DNA of 11,785 bases, from the NCBI GenBank assembly GCA_002690085.1, contig NZDM01000102.1, forward strand, positions 1-11,785, written 5' to 3'. Below, piece after piece: positions 6,039 through 11,785 of this stretch. This DNA comes from Flavobacteriaceae bacterium. Its GTDB lineage: Bacteria; Bacteroidota; Bacteroidia; Flavobacteriales; Flavobacteriaceae. The notes under the pieces are model-generated. The model was given only the letters and a program-made list of their open reading frames with translations, ran no database searches and was not told where the DNA came from. The stretch's first letter is position 1, and each line of letters starts with the position of its first letter. A program made the position numbers and the translations under genes.

Positions 6039-6668
6039 ATGTCTAATAGCCATAGCCATGTTATAAAAATTATTATTTTAGGAAATAGCGGCACGGGAAA
6101 AACAAGCATGATACATCGATTTATCTCAGAAGATGTGCCAAACAAGCATCATCCCACAATAGGTATTGATTTCCAAGCTAGAACTATCAAAACTTCAAGT
6201 GGTCGCTATGTCAGATTACATATGTGGGATACAGCTGGACAAGAACAATTTAGGGCAATCATAGGCGCATACTATAGATGTTCGGCTGGCGGAATCATCT
6301 TGTATGATGTAAATGATCGCGACACATTTGAAGGCGTTTCGTATTGGCTTGAAATGTTACGCAAGAATGCAGATGGTGCTATTCACACACCGATTATATT
6401 GATCGGAAACAAGATCGATATAGAAAAATCTAGACAAGTAAGTTTCGATGAAGCAAACAAGTATGCAGGTGAAGTTGGAATCCGGTATGCAGAAATTAGC
6501 GCAAAAACAGGTATAGGAATCAATGAAGCCATGATTAGATTGGTAGATGATATTGAAAACCACTATATCAAGGGCGACCGCGCATGTAGTGGTATAAAAC
6601 TAGGCGCTAGATTAGAATATCAAGATAATACTGCTACAATTAATCACAATAAGTCAAAATGTTGTTAA
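6039..6668 (+). CDS. Rab-family small GTPase with C-terminal -CC prenylation motif
   Basis: Membrane-traffic GTP switch. All five G boxes are present in 209 residues: G1 G-N-S-G-T-G-K-T (15-22); G2/switch I with T40 and the Rab F1 segment I-G-I-D-F (41-45); G3 W-D-T-A-G-Q-E (63-69), with the hydrolytic glutamine Q68 kept; G4 N-K-I-D (124-127); G5 E-I-S-A-K (152-156). It ends K-S-K-C-C, the classic double geranylgeranyl site, which needs host Rab escort protein and geranylgeranyl transferase II, so the product is expected on host membranes. Start at 6039 is chosen because the G1 loop then lies at the usual distance from the N-terminus; the frame is open back to 5847 through the upstream repeat, but that stretch is non-Rab and overlaps the preceding gene. 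Probably host-derived. Mimivirus is known to encode a Rab-like GTPase. Confidence 0.95.
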   Translation: MSNSHSHVIKIIILGNSGTGKTSMIHRFISEDVPNKHHPTIGIDFQARTIKTSSGRYVRLHMWDTAGQEQFRAIIGAYYRCSAGGIILYDVNDRDTFEGVSYWLEMLRKNADGAIHTPIILIGNKIDIEKSRQVSFDEANKYAGEVGIRYAEISAKTGIGINEAMIRLVDDIENHYIKGDRACSGIKLGARLEYQDNTATINHNKSKCC

Positions 6669-6710
6669 ATTCGCTCAAATTTTATAGCTAGGTAATGCAA
6701 GAACAGCATT

Positions 6711-7835
6711 ATGTCAAGAACATGGAATGATATATCCCCGCCTGTAATACAAAATGGAGCCAATATAGTAATTGCTAATCCTAATTCTATTGCAGGAAAA
6801 ACGTCAGAAATTACAGGAGGTAGAATCGCGTTAAGCGGAGATGCGCCTCCTGGCTACATCAATCCTATAAATGTACGCACTACTATGCAAACTATGAACA
6901 TCGACAGCAGATTCAGAACCAATTACTATAATTCAACATCTACCAAATTCAGCATAAATCTAGCAGAACCACAAAAAAAAGTTGTTGGTTTAAAGCTGGC
7001 TGCTCTCGAGATACCCTTGTCGCATTATGCTATATGTGCTTCAAGAGGAAATGCATGCATGTTGATCCAAACAAATGGCGATAGCGCTGGCAGTGATATA
7101 TGGTGGCGCGTAAGACTTCCTGATGGTAACTACGAAAATTCATACACAGAGCAAAGCCAAGCGTTCAATATAGAACTAGCTATGAACGATGCTATTTCAT
7201 TGGCCGAGCCTGGAATATTATCATCAGAGCTAAAATGGACCCCTATTTCTACCCCATCCGTCAAACTCATAGAAGCTGTTGCGTATTCAGTGGATCATGC
7301 ATCTGGTAGATCTACGTTTGCTCAGGCAGAAAAACTAGAAGGCGCGGATACAACTTCTTCTAATCAGGCGAAAGGTTTCTTTTTTAATGTTGATCACGAT
7401 GGCAACGTTGATACTGCTAGAAATATACAACAGTGTTTGGGCTGGCAGCTTGGATTCAGAGCAGCTACATATGAAGCAGAGTTATGTGTATCAGAAGCAC
7501 CATGCATCATTACTGGGCCTAGGTATGGATTCATTGCAATCAATGATTTCCAAAATAACTCGGCGCCTACATGTATTGTACATTTCGCGGATTCCACTAT
7601 GCAACACAACATTATTGGTCGCTTTGGTTTAACAAATCAAATGGCGGATTCTGGAATCTACCAGCTTATGTGTGATAGTTGTATTTCAAATCCAACATAC
7701 ACTGTTCGAGAATATTTTGGTCCAACAAATATACAAAGGTTAGAATTTACTTTATATGATGATCTTGGCAACGTTCTAGATCTAAACGGCTGTGACTGGT
7801 CTTGTTTGCTTGTATTTGAAAAGCAATATGATTAA
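6711..7835 (+). CDS. Probable virion structural protein (NIDSRFR-type giant-virus protein)
   Basis: 374 residues. The first 50 are Gly/Pro/Asn-rich. The body opens with M-N-I-D-S-R-F-R-T-N-Y-Y (62-73), then S-T-K-F-S-I-N-L (77-84) and V-V-G-L-K-L-A-A-L-E-I-P (91-102). This is the signature of a large family of giant-virus proteins with the pattern N-I-D-S-R-F-R-x-N-Y...F-x-x-x-L-P...V-x-S-x-x-L-x-x-I-E-I-P. The end has the matching Y-F-G-P-T-N-I-Q-R-L-E-F-T-L-Y-D-D (335-351) and D-W-S-C-L-L-V-F-E (363-371). From established descriptions of related viruses, family members are found in virions or expressed late; here a structural role is by family recall, not measurement. The length is typical. 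No signal peptide or membrane helix. Cysteines are frequent in the second half. Convergent with the Pif1 gene, 49 bases apart. Confidence 0.82.
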   Translation: MSRTWNDISPPVIQNGANIVIANPNSIAGKTSEITGGRIALSGDAPPGYINPINVRTTMQTMNIDSRFRTNYYNSTSTKFSINLAEPQKKVVGLKLAALEIPLSHYAICASRGNACMLIQTNGDSAGSDIWWRVRLPDGNYENSYTEQSQAFNIELAMNDAISLAEPGILSSELKWTPISTPSVKLIEAVAYSVDHASGRSTFAQAEKLEGADTTSSNQAKGFFFNVDHDGNVDTARNIQQCLGWQLGFRAATYEAELCVSEAPCIITGPRYGFIAINDFQNNSAPTCIVHFADSTMQHNIIGRFGLTNQMADSGIYQLMCDSCISNPTYTVREYFGPTNIQRLEFTLYDDLGNVLDLNGCDWSCLLVFEKQYD

Positions 7836-7864
7836 TTACTGAGCATGTCAATTAGTGAGCATGT
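7834..7864 (+). repeat. 15-bp direct repeat AATTASTGAGCATGT x2 between convergent genes
   Basis: AATTACTGAGCATGT (7834-7848) and AATTAGTGAGCATGT (7850-7864) differ at one base and have a 16-base period. They begin at the stop codon of the 6711 gene and take up most of the gap before the Pif1 stop codon. This may be a recent slippage duplication or a 3'-end signal; neither is shown by the sequence. Confidence 0.7.
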
Positions 7865-7884
7865 TATAGAGTATAATGTTTTAA

Positions 7885-9255
7885 CTAAACAGCGGTAATT
7901 GATTTATAATATTCTTGAACCTTTCGATTCACCTTGATTTTGTTTGGATCAAAGCTAGTCAAGTATAGTCCATCAAGCGATTTCACCCGAGACAGTGCTA
8001 CATATGTTTGTCCGCATTCAAATATGCCCACACCTGCGTCAATTTCTGCGGCATCTAGCGACATGCCTTGAGCTTTGTGAATTGTTATTGCCCATGCTGG
8101 AATCAATGGGATTTGCTTAACACCAAGCCCTGGTATAGCATCACTTCTCCATACGTGATAACCAACCGTGCGAGTGTGACCGTCTCTGAATTGCACTAAA
8201 GGAAGTCCGCTTTCAAATCCTATGATCTTTCCTTGGCTACCATTAACAACTGGAGTAGGGCTGTCAAGATCTATATTTGCTACACACAGCACATGTGTGC
8301 CTTCTATCAATTCCAGTGTTTCTTCAACTCTGATGTTGTTTTTAAGATGCTGAATCTCGTATTTAATGCTCTCTATTGAAACGGTAGCTTCATATATATC
8401 TGGTAGTTCATCTTTTTTGATAGGCAAGCTATTATCTGTTTCGGTTTTGTATGTTCGGCGCTCTCCTTTTAATGAGTTTAGATGCAACTGATTAATCTGA
8501 TCTACGAGCTGTCGTCTAGGCAATAAGATTGGTGGGCGGAGTTTTTCACTGAAATTATTTCCGGTATTTACAATGGTCCTGGCACACAACGCATTGTATG
8601 ATTTTTTTGACAATTTCCCCACTCGTATTTGATTCAATATCTTGATGTATGTTTTATCTGTTTGCCGAAATATAATAGAGAGCTGAACAATAAAATCCCA
8701 TGTTTTAGCCCAATTGTGGCTCTCAAAACAAAACGCTCCAGAATCAAGATTCGCTGGTTTCCCCCCTGATATATCGAGTTGATCTGGAACAGGCGGCAAC
8801 TGATAGAAATCTCCGGAAAACACTAATTGAATACCTCCAAATGGCCGAGTAGGAATCTTGCGAATCGTTTTTCCTAAGATATCCAAAAGATCAAACATCT
8901 TTTTTGACATCATGCTAACTTCATCTACAATCAATACATCTGTTTTTAGCCAATTTTGCCGGCGCTTTCGATTTCTAATAATTCGTTTAACGATATCGTT
9001 GATGGTACCATTTCCTAATCCGATGCCTGCCCAAGAATGCAATGTTTTTGTATTTTTACATCCTAATAGCACTGTTGCGCAACCAGTCATAGCACAAACT
9101 TGTACGATTTTACCATTGTTTTCGCCATCACGCACAATATTTTTGATAAGCGCGGTTTTACCAGTTCCACCTGGCCCAGTTATAAATACATTATAGTTTT
9201 TGTTGAATTTATCTAGAGCTTCTTGCTGTTTCTCGGATAAAACAATACTAGACAT
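7885..9255 (-). CDS. Pif1/RRM3-like superfamily 1B DNA helicase
   Basis: ATP-driven 5'-to-3' DNA helicase acting in viral genome replication or recombination. 456 residues. Motifs in order: Q-like region before the core (E8-K-Q-Q-E-A-L); Walker A G-P-G-G-T-G-K-T (27-34); T-G-C-A-T region (57-61); Walker B L-I-V-D-E-V-S-M-M (108-116); motif III G-G-I-Q-L-V-F-S-G-D-F-Y-Q-L-P-P-V (140-156); F-R-Q (196-198) as motif IV; an SH3-like insertion with V-N-G-S-Q-G-K-I-I-G-F (337-347); T-I-H-K-A-Q-G (391-397); and Y-V-A-L-S-R-V (418-424). All catalytic residues appear intact. The protein is compact: the core without the long N-terminal region of cellular Pif1. A one-mismatch early box, GAAATTGA, lies 43 bases upstream of the ATG. 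Giant viruses often carry one or more such helicases. Confidence 0.95.
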   Translation of the reverse strand: MSSIVLSEKQQEALDKFNKNYNVFITGPGGTGKTALIKNIVRDGENNGKIVQVCAMTGCATVLLGCKNTKTLHSWAGIGLGNGTINDIVKRIIRNRKRRQNWLKTDVLIVDEVSMMSKKMFDLLDILGKTIRKIPTRPFGGIQLVFSGDFYQLPPVPDQLDISGGKPANLDSGAFCFESHNWAKTWDFIVQLSIIFRQTDKTYIKILNQIRVGKLSKKSYNALCARTIVNTGNNFSEKLRPPILLPRRQLVDQINQLHLNSLKGERRTYKTETDNSLPIKKDELPDIYEATVSIESIKYEIQHLKNNIRVEETLELIEGTHVLCVANIDLDSPTPVVNGSQGKIIGFESGLPLVQFRDGHTRTVGYHVWRSDAIPGLGVKQIPLIPAWAITIHKAQGMSLDAAEIDAGVGIFECGQTYVALSRVKSLDGLYLTSFDPNKIKVNRKVQEYYKSITAV

Positions 9256-9298
9256 AATTAAGAATGACTTTGTACTTATAAATGAAATTATATTAAGA

Positions 9299-9306
9299 TC
9301 AATTTC
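9299..9306 (-). promoter_or_regulatory. Possible early promoter box GAAATTGA (one mismatch to AAAATTGA)
   Basis: Minus-strand GAAATTGA, 43 bases upstream of the Pif1 start codon, in the 53-base gap between two minus-strand genes. Distance and strand fit an early box and a replication gene is a sensible target, but one mismatch in AT-rich DNA can arise by chance. Confidence 0.4.
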
Positions 9307-9308
9307 AT

Positions 9309-10091
9309 TTATACTAATCCGCTTTTATCACACCAATCAGTTACATCTCGGGGTGGATAAGGAAAATTTGTTGTATTTCCAACTGGGGTTTGCTGTGTAA
9401 AAATAACTGCTGAGGTACGCCCGTGATCATTAATAGGTTGAGCATTTGCAGATCGCCAGTAGTTAGCTGTTTCTTGAAATGAAACATCAACTAAAGAAGA
9501 ATTCTCCCATGGAGAGCGAGATTTACATCCGTGTTTATTATAAAAAACAGTGTAGCTAGGATCAATTACATACGATGGTGCTGGTAAATCCTGACACCCG
9601 TTTCTTGGCCAGCATGTACCAGTTCCGAAATCGTCTGGATCTGGACCTATAGCTCCCATTTTATTGGTAGCATTAAAAACAGGCATTTTTGGATTATTAC
9701 CAAACTCCAATGATTTTATAACAGCATCGCTTCCATACTTTACCCTAAGATGATTACCATTTTGAGCAGTTGGAAGCGATCTAGCTGCTGCATTATCTAA
9801 GGTTGGATTTGTTAAAAGCTTGCCTTTTACAACGGATCTTAGTAAATCAAAGTTTTTTGCAGCAGCTAATTTAGGAGGAGCGGGGGCTCCATTGCTATCT
9901 TTACATGATTTCGCAAAAAAATTGTCTTGGTACATTACGCCGGTGTTTTTAACCATAGCAATGTGGTTGCCGGGGGCAGATACATTTCTTGCTAATTCTT
10001 TATAGATTGTAGAATCTTTTAATGCGCTCGTTTTATCGCTTGAATTCTTGATATAGCTAGGCGGGCTTGGAAATGCTGCATTACCAGGCAT
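9309..10091 (-). CDS. Pro/Asn-rich probable structural protein, unknown function
   Basis: 260 residues, no enzyme motif. N-terminal half is Ala/Ser/Asn-rich with A-A-F-P-S-P-P-S-Y (5-13) and F-D-L-L-R-S-V-V-K-G-K-L-L-T-N-P (81-96). The latter recalls a D-L-L-x-V-x-K-G-K-x-L segment I remember in giant-virus structural-type proteins. The C-terminal half holds five cysteines (C160, C166, C189, C254 and one earlier at C63) and aromatic-rich stretches such as P-S-Y-V-I-D-P-S-Y-T-V-F-Y (172-184). No signal peptide or membrane helix. It starts ATGCC directly behind the element TTAGTGTATAAGT, which also stands before the 4382 gene. Same strand as and upstream of Pif1, divergent from the 10151 gene. 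A virion role is an inference from composition and the shared element. Confidence 0.72.
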   Translation of the reverse strand: MPGNAAFPSPPSYIKNSSDKTSALKDSTIYKELARNVSAPGNHIAMVKNTGVMYQDNFFAKSCKDSNGAPAPPKLAAAKNFDLLRSVVKGKLLTNPTLDNAAARSLPTAQNGNHLRVKYGSDAVIKSLEFGNNPKMPVFNATNKMGAIGPDPDDFGTGTCWPRNGCQDLPAPSYVIDPSYTVFYNKHGCKSRSPWENSSLVDVSFQETANYWRSANAQPINDHGRTSAVIFTQQTPVGNTTNFPYPPRDVTDWCDKSGLV

Positions 10092-10150
10092 ACTTATACA
10101 CTAATATCATAAAAACTTTCAGTATAAATAATGCTATATATAGTTAATAT
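10092..10150. promoter_or_regulatory. 59-base divergent promoter region with candidate late element
   Basis: The gap separates the minus-strand gene starting at 10091 from the plus-strand gene starting at 10151. Minus-strand TTAGTGTATAAGT occupies 10092-10104, abutting the ATG, and matches 12/13 bases of the element before 4382. On the other side, TATAAATA and TATATATAG runs precede the 10151 ATG. Both promoters must be packed into 59 bases or extend into the genes. Confidence 0.45.
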
Positions 10151-10651
10151 ATGCCATATAATTTATGTAGTAGATTTAATTGCTGCAGAAATCGTAAAAA
10201 AAAGCATAATACTATTCAATTAAATACATTGATAACTCGACATTCAATACCCTCTATATTTAATAATGTGATTATAGTTGATTTTAAAGATGCAAAAACA
10301 GCTGTAGCATGCACTATAATGAATGATAACTTATCGCATACATATAAATTTGATGTACATCTTAAAAATATACGTATTCCAAATATAAATTCTACCTGTG
10401 AAAAAGAAAAATTATTTGCTGAAGAAAGCTTGAAACAAGTAAAACGCGAAGTTTGTGGAAAACGCGCTAAGCTTTCTGATATAATGATAAATAGTAATGA
10501 TGATATTGAAGCAACTATTCATGTTGAACGCGTTGATATTCGAGAATGGCTAATATACAACGATTTTGTGGTACCTAATATCGATCATAGAAAGCAGCAT
10601 TGGGAACCAGGTGGTGTTAAATGGCCTCGTTTAAAAACTCCACCGGCGTAG
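10151..10651 (+). CDS. Degenerate SNase/thermonuclease-fold protein, probably catalytically dead
   Basis: 166 residues. The stretch 38-140 follows the staphylococcal-nuclease-like pattern seen in viral thermonuclease homologues: a V-x-D-G-D-T strand region, here D-F-K-D-A-K-T (44-50); Y-K-F-D-V-H-L-K-N-I-R-I-P-N-I (65-79) in place of the usual K-F-x-x-R-L-x-G-I-D-T-P-E-I; then C-E-K-E-K-L-F-A-E-E-S-L-K (83-95) and G-K-R-A-K-L (103-108) matching the E-K-x-x-A...G-K-x-V-x-L helix and strand; and D-I-R-E-W-L-I-Y-N-D-F-V-V-P (129-142). Catalytic and metal residues of active enzymes are replaced: D-G-D-T becomes D-A-K-T, the first Arg becomes H70, Glu of T-P-E becomes N79, and no Y-G-R is seen. 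The N-terminus (C6, C11, C12 with R-K-K-K) could be a membrane-attachment or DNA-contact patch. The fold call is by motif alignment by eye. Confidence 0.7.
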   Translation: MPYNLCSRFNCCRNRKKKHNTIQLNTLITRHSIPSIFNNVIIVDFKDAKTAVACTIMNDNLSHTYKFDVHLKNIRIPNINSTCEKEKLFAEESLKQVKREVCGKRAKLSDIMINSNDDIEATIHVERVDIREWLIYNDFVVPNIDHRKQHWEPGGVKWPRLKTPPA

Positions 10652-10689
10652 ATGTTAGTATAGATATTAATATAACTTCTATATATATA

Positions 10690-11319
10690 ATGCCAAAAAG
10701 CAAAAAAACTTCACAGGCTGCAATGGCGCGCCCTACCCCTATGGAGGTAGATCGGCATGTGCGAAGATCAGCTAGACGTACAAATAGGAAATCATCATAT
10801 AACGAAAAATCACTACATACAGCTGCGCGCAGGCGAGCGGAGAAGGAAGCAGAGCGAGCAGCAGCAGCGCGCGAGGAGCGGACGCCTGTCGGAAAGCTGA
10901 CAGCAGCAATGCAAGGTCACGGATTAGATGAAACTATGATAGATAAAAAACTACGTCAGGCTCAAAAAAAAAGAGTAGAAGCCACTCAGCGCGCTATTAC
11001 GCGTGGCAACGTGAGGACCTTGCTTGCTCATGGTTTTTCACAGGAGGGTATTAAAAAGAACTGGATGACGACCGCAGCACAGCGCAACGTGGCCGATGAA
11101 GTATTTAAAGCGCGAAGCAAGGCTGAACAAAAAAAATTAAAATTAAAAGAGGAAAGAGAAAAAAAAGAAATAACAGATCTAGGTGCTATGATAGATTCTC
11201 TTGCAATGGGTCCGCATCGCCGGTCACATCACCATACTAAAAAGCATCATCATAAACGCCACAAAAACACTCGCAAACGGCGCGGTGGTGGAAAAAAGAA
11301 TGGTTGTATGTGCTCATAG
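10690..11319 (+). CDS. Highly basic Lys/Arg/His-rich protein, possible DNA-binding or packaging protein
   Basis: 209 residues from the ATG at 10690. This start is preferred to an in-frame ATG at 10621 because the latter would overlap the preceding gene by 31 bases, and TATA-like DNA (TTCTATATATATA) abuts 10690. There is no known domain. Residues about 1-40 are basic and Ser-rich; about 45-70 are an Arg/Ala/Glu-rich helix encoded by locally GC-rich DNA; about 71-180 form helical segments with L-R-Q-A-Q-K-K-R-V-E-A-T (90-101) and K-L-K-L-K-E-E-R-E-K-K-E. The tail (about 176-209) is His/Lys/Arg-rich (H-H-H-T-K-K-H-H-H-K-R-H-K), then R-K-R-R-G-G-G-K-K-N-G-C-M-C-S. Very high charge suggests genome condensation or RNA binding in the virion. 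C-M-C-S could also be read as a prenylation-type end. Convergent with the membrane-protein gene, 29 bases apart. Confidence 0.72.
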   Translation: MPKSKKTSQAAMARPTPMEVDRHVRRSARRTNRKSSYNEKSLHTAARRRAEKEAERAAAAREERTPVGKLTAAMQGHGLDETMIDKKLRQAQKKRVEATQRAITRGNVRTLLAHGFSQEGIKKNWMTTAAQRNVADEVFKARSKAEQKKLKLKEEREKKEITDLGAMIDSLAMGPHRRSHHHTKKHHHKRHKNTRKRRGGGKKNGCMCS

Positions 11320-11348
11320 TAATTTTATATACAAAGATAAACATGTTT

Positions 11349-11732
11349 TTATTTTCTGCAAAATAGTTTGTTGCAAATAAAAGCACACAATAGCATGACA
11401 TAAAATATAGTAGCACCTGCAGTAGAGTAACGAAGTTTTTCATAATTTTCAAGAGAGCTAATTGGGCCAGGGTTTGCAGATATCAAGCACACTGCAAACA
11501 TACCGCTGCCGCCTATTGCCAAAAATCCTGCTTGATATGTGGATAACTCGCACAATATTCCATCCGCAACAAAACACCATATCAAGCTAAAGAATGCTGC
11601 AAAACTGCTAATTATCATGGTTGCTATACTTATCAGCTCAGGACCAACACATATATTGGTATCTGCATTACATATTTGTGTTTCAATTCCAACACATCTA
11701 TTCACGCATTTCATGCTATACTTAGAATCCAT
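11349..11732 (-). CDS. Small three-helix membrane protein, Cys-rich, function unknown
   Basis: 127 residues. A Cys-rich N-terminal segment (C9, C13, C21, C28) precedes three hydrophobic stretches: about 33-58 (I-S-I-A-T-M-I-I-S-S-F-A-A-F-F-S-L-I-W-C), 67-86 (A-G-F-L-A-I-G-G-S-G-M-F-A-V-C-L-I-S-A) and 103-121 (S-T-A-G-A-T-I-F-Y-V-M-L-L-C-A-F-I-C), ending N-K-L-F-C-R-K. The four spaced cysteines before the first helix look like a disulfide-bonded outer loop. The short C-terminal tail is basic. No family is recognised; an inner virion membrane or host-membrane role is possible. A second in-frame Met lies at residue 7. An exact AAAATTGA box lies 29 bases before the ATG, favouring early expression. 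Confidence 0.75.
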   Translation of the reverse strand: MDSKYSMKCVNRCVGIETQICNADTNICVGPELISIATMIISSFAAFFSLIWCFVADGILCELSTYQAGFLAIGGSGMFAVCLISANPGPISSLENYEKLRYSTAGATIFYVMLLCAFICNKLFCRK

Positions 11733-11761
11733 TGCGCAATACGCTGTAATGTTTTAGAGAG

Positions 11762-11769
11762 TCAATTTT
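11762..11769 (-). promoter_or_regulatory. Candidate early promoter box AAAATTGA
   Basis: Plus strand TCAATTTT, read as AAAATTGA on the minus strand, 29 bases upstream of the membrane-protein ATG at 11732. It is the second exact copy in the window located upstream of a minus-strand gene. Confidence 0.6.
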
Positions 11770-11785
11770 ACAATATAATAAATTA

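Noticed and set aside
5807..6145. Minus-strand open frame of 112 codons with repeated M-L-A-T-S units
   Set aside because: It is a shadow of the 18-bp repeat and the start of the Rab gene; composition is explained by the opposite strand.
7877..7891. Hairpin TGTTT/AAACA at the Pif1 stop codon
   Set aside because: Five-base stem, mostly A-T pairs, overlapping coding sequence; not convincing as a terminator.
10621..10689. Earlier start for the basic protein gene at 10621
   Set aside because: It would overlap the upstream gene by 31 bases, and the added residues do not resemble the basic, Ser-rich start that follows. The AT-rich run directly before 10690 fits a promoter.

Overview
The window reads as a piece of a nucleocytoplasmic large DNA virus (giant virus) genome, most likely an Imitervirales/mimivirus-like or algal-giant-virus relative. 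The evidence is the gene mix and the architecture. The DNA is AT-rich and densely coding on both strands, with intergenic gaps of about 20 to 110 bases and no introns, tRNAs or long non-coding stretches seen. It carries an NAD-dependent DNA ligase, a Pif1-type helicase, a virion-type protein with an N-I-D-S-R-F-R motif, a DxD-type glycosyltransferase and several host-like genes (papain-family protease, Rab GTPase). Two exact copies of AAAATTGA, the mimivirus early promoter box, lie 29 and 53 bases upstream of two minus-strand genes. Assignment to a species or genus is not possible from this sequence alone.

Layout. 1-1036 (+): 3' part of an NAD-dependent DNA ligase, cut by the left edge. 1019-2428 (-): glycosyltransferase, overlapping the ligase tail to tail by 18 bases. 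2537-3631 (+): secreted-type papain-family cysteine protease. 3657-4292 (-): leucine-zipper protein with an early promoter box. 4382-5470 (+): three small Cys-containing or basic proteins, probably virion-associated. 5501-5998 (+): UPF0145/YbjQ-domain protein ending in five 18-bp repeats. 6039-6668 (+): Rab GTPase with a di-cysteine prenylation end. 6711-7835 (+): large virion-type protein. 7885-9255 (-): Pif1-like helicase. 9309-10091 (-): Pro/Asn-rich probable structural protein. 10151-10651 (+): SNase-fold protein whose catalytic residues have all been replaced. 10690-11319 (+): very basic Lys/Arg/His-rich protein. 11349-11732 (-): small three-helix membrane protein, also with an early promoter box.

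How the genes may work together. Ligase and Pif1 helicase belong to viral DNA replication and repair. The 4382-5470 block, 6711, 9309 and 10690 look like virion or packaging genes. The protease, glycosyltransferase and Rab GTPase would act in the secretory or endomembrane system of the host or on the particle surface. Genes sit in divergent pairs with short shared promoters (2429-2536, 4293-4381, 10092-10150) and convergent pairs with tiny or overlapping 3' ends. A 13-base element, TTAGTGTATAARTATGCC counting the start codon context, directly precedes the ATG of two probable structural genes and may be a late promoter.

Most worth a second look: the degenerate SNase protein; the UPF0145 domain with an expanding basic repeat tail that runs into the Rab reading frame; the Rab GTPase with an intact catalytic core and -CC end; the CxC or CxxC tails shared by three small plus-strand proteins; and the candidate early and late promoter elements.
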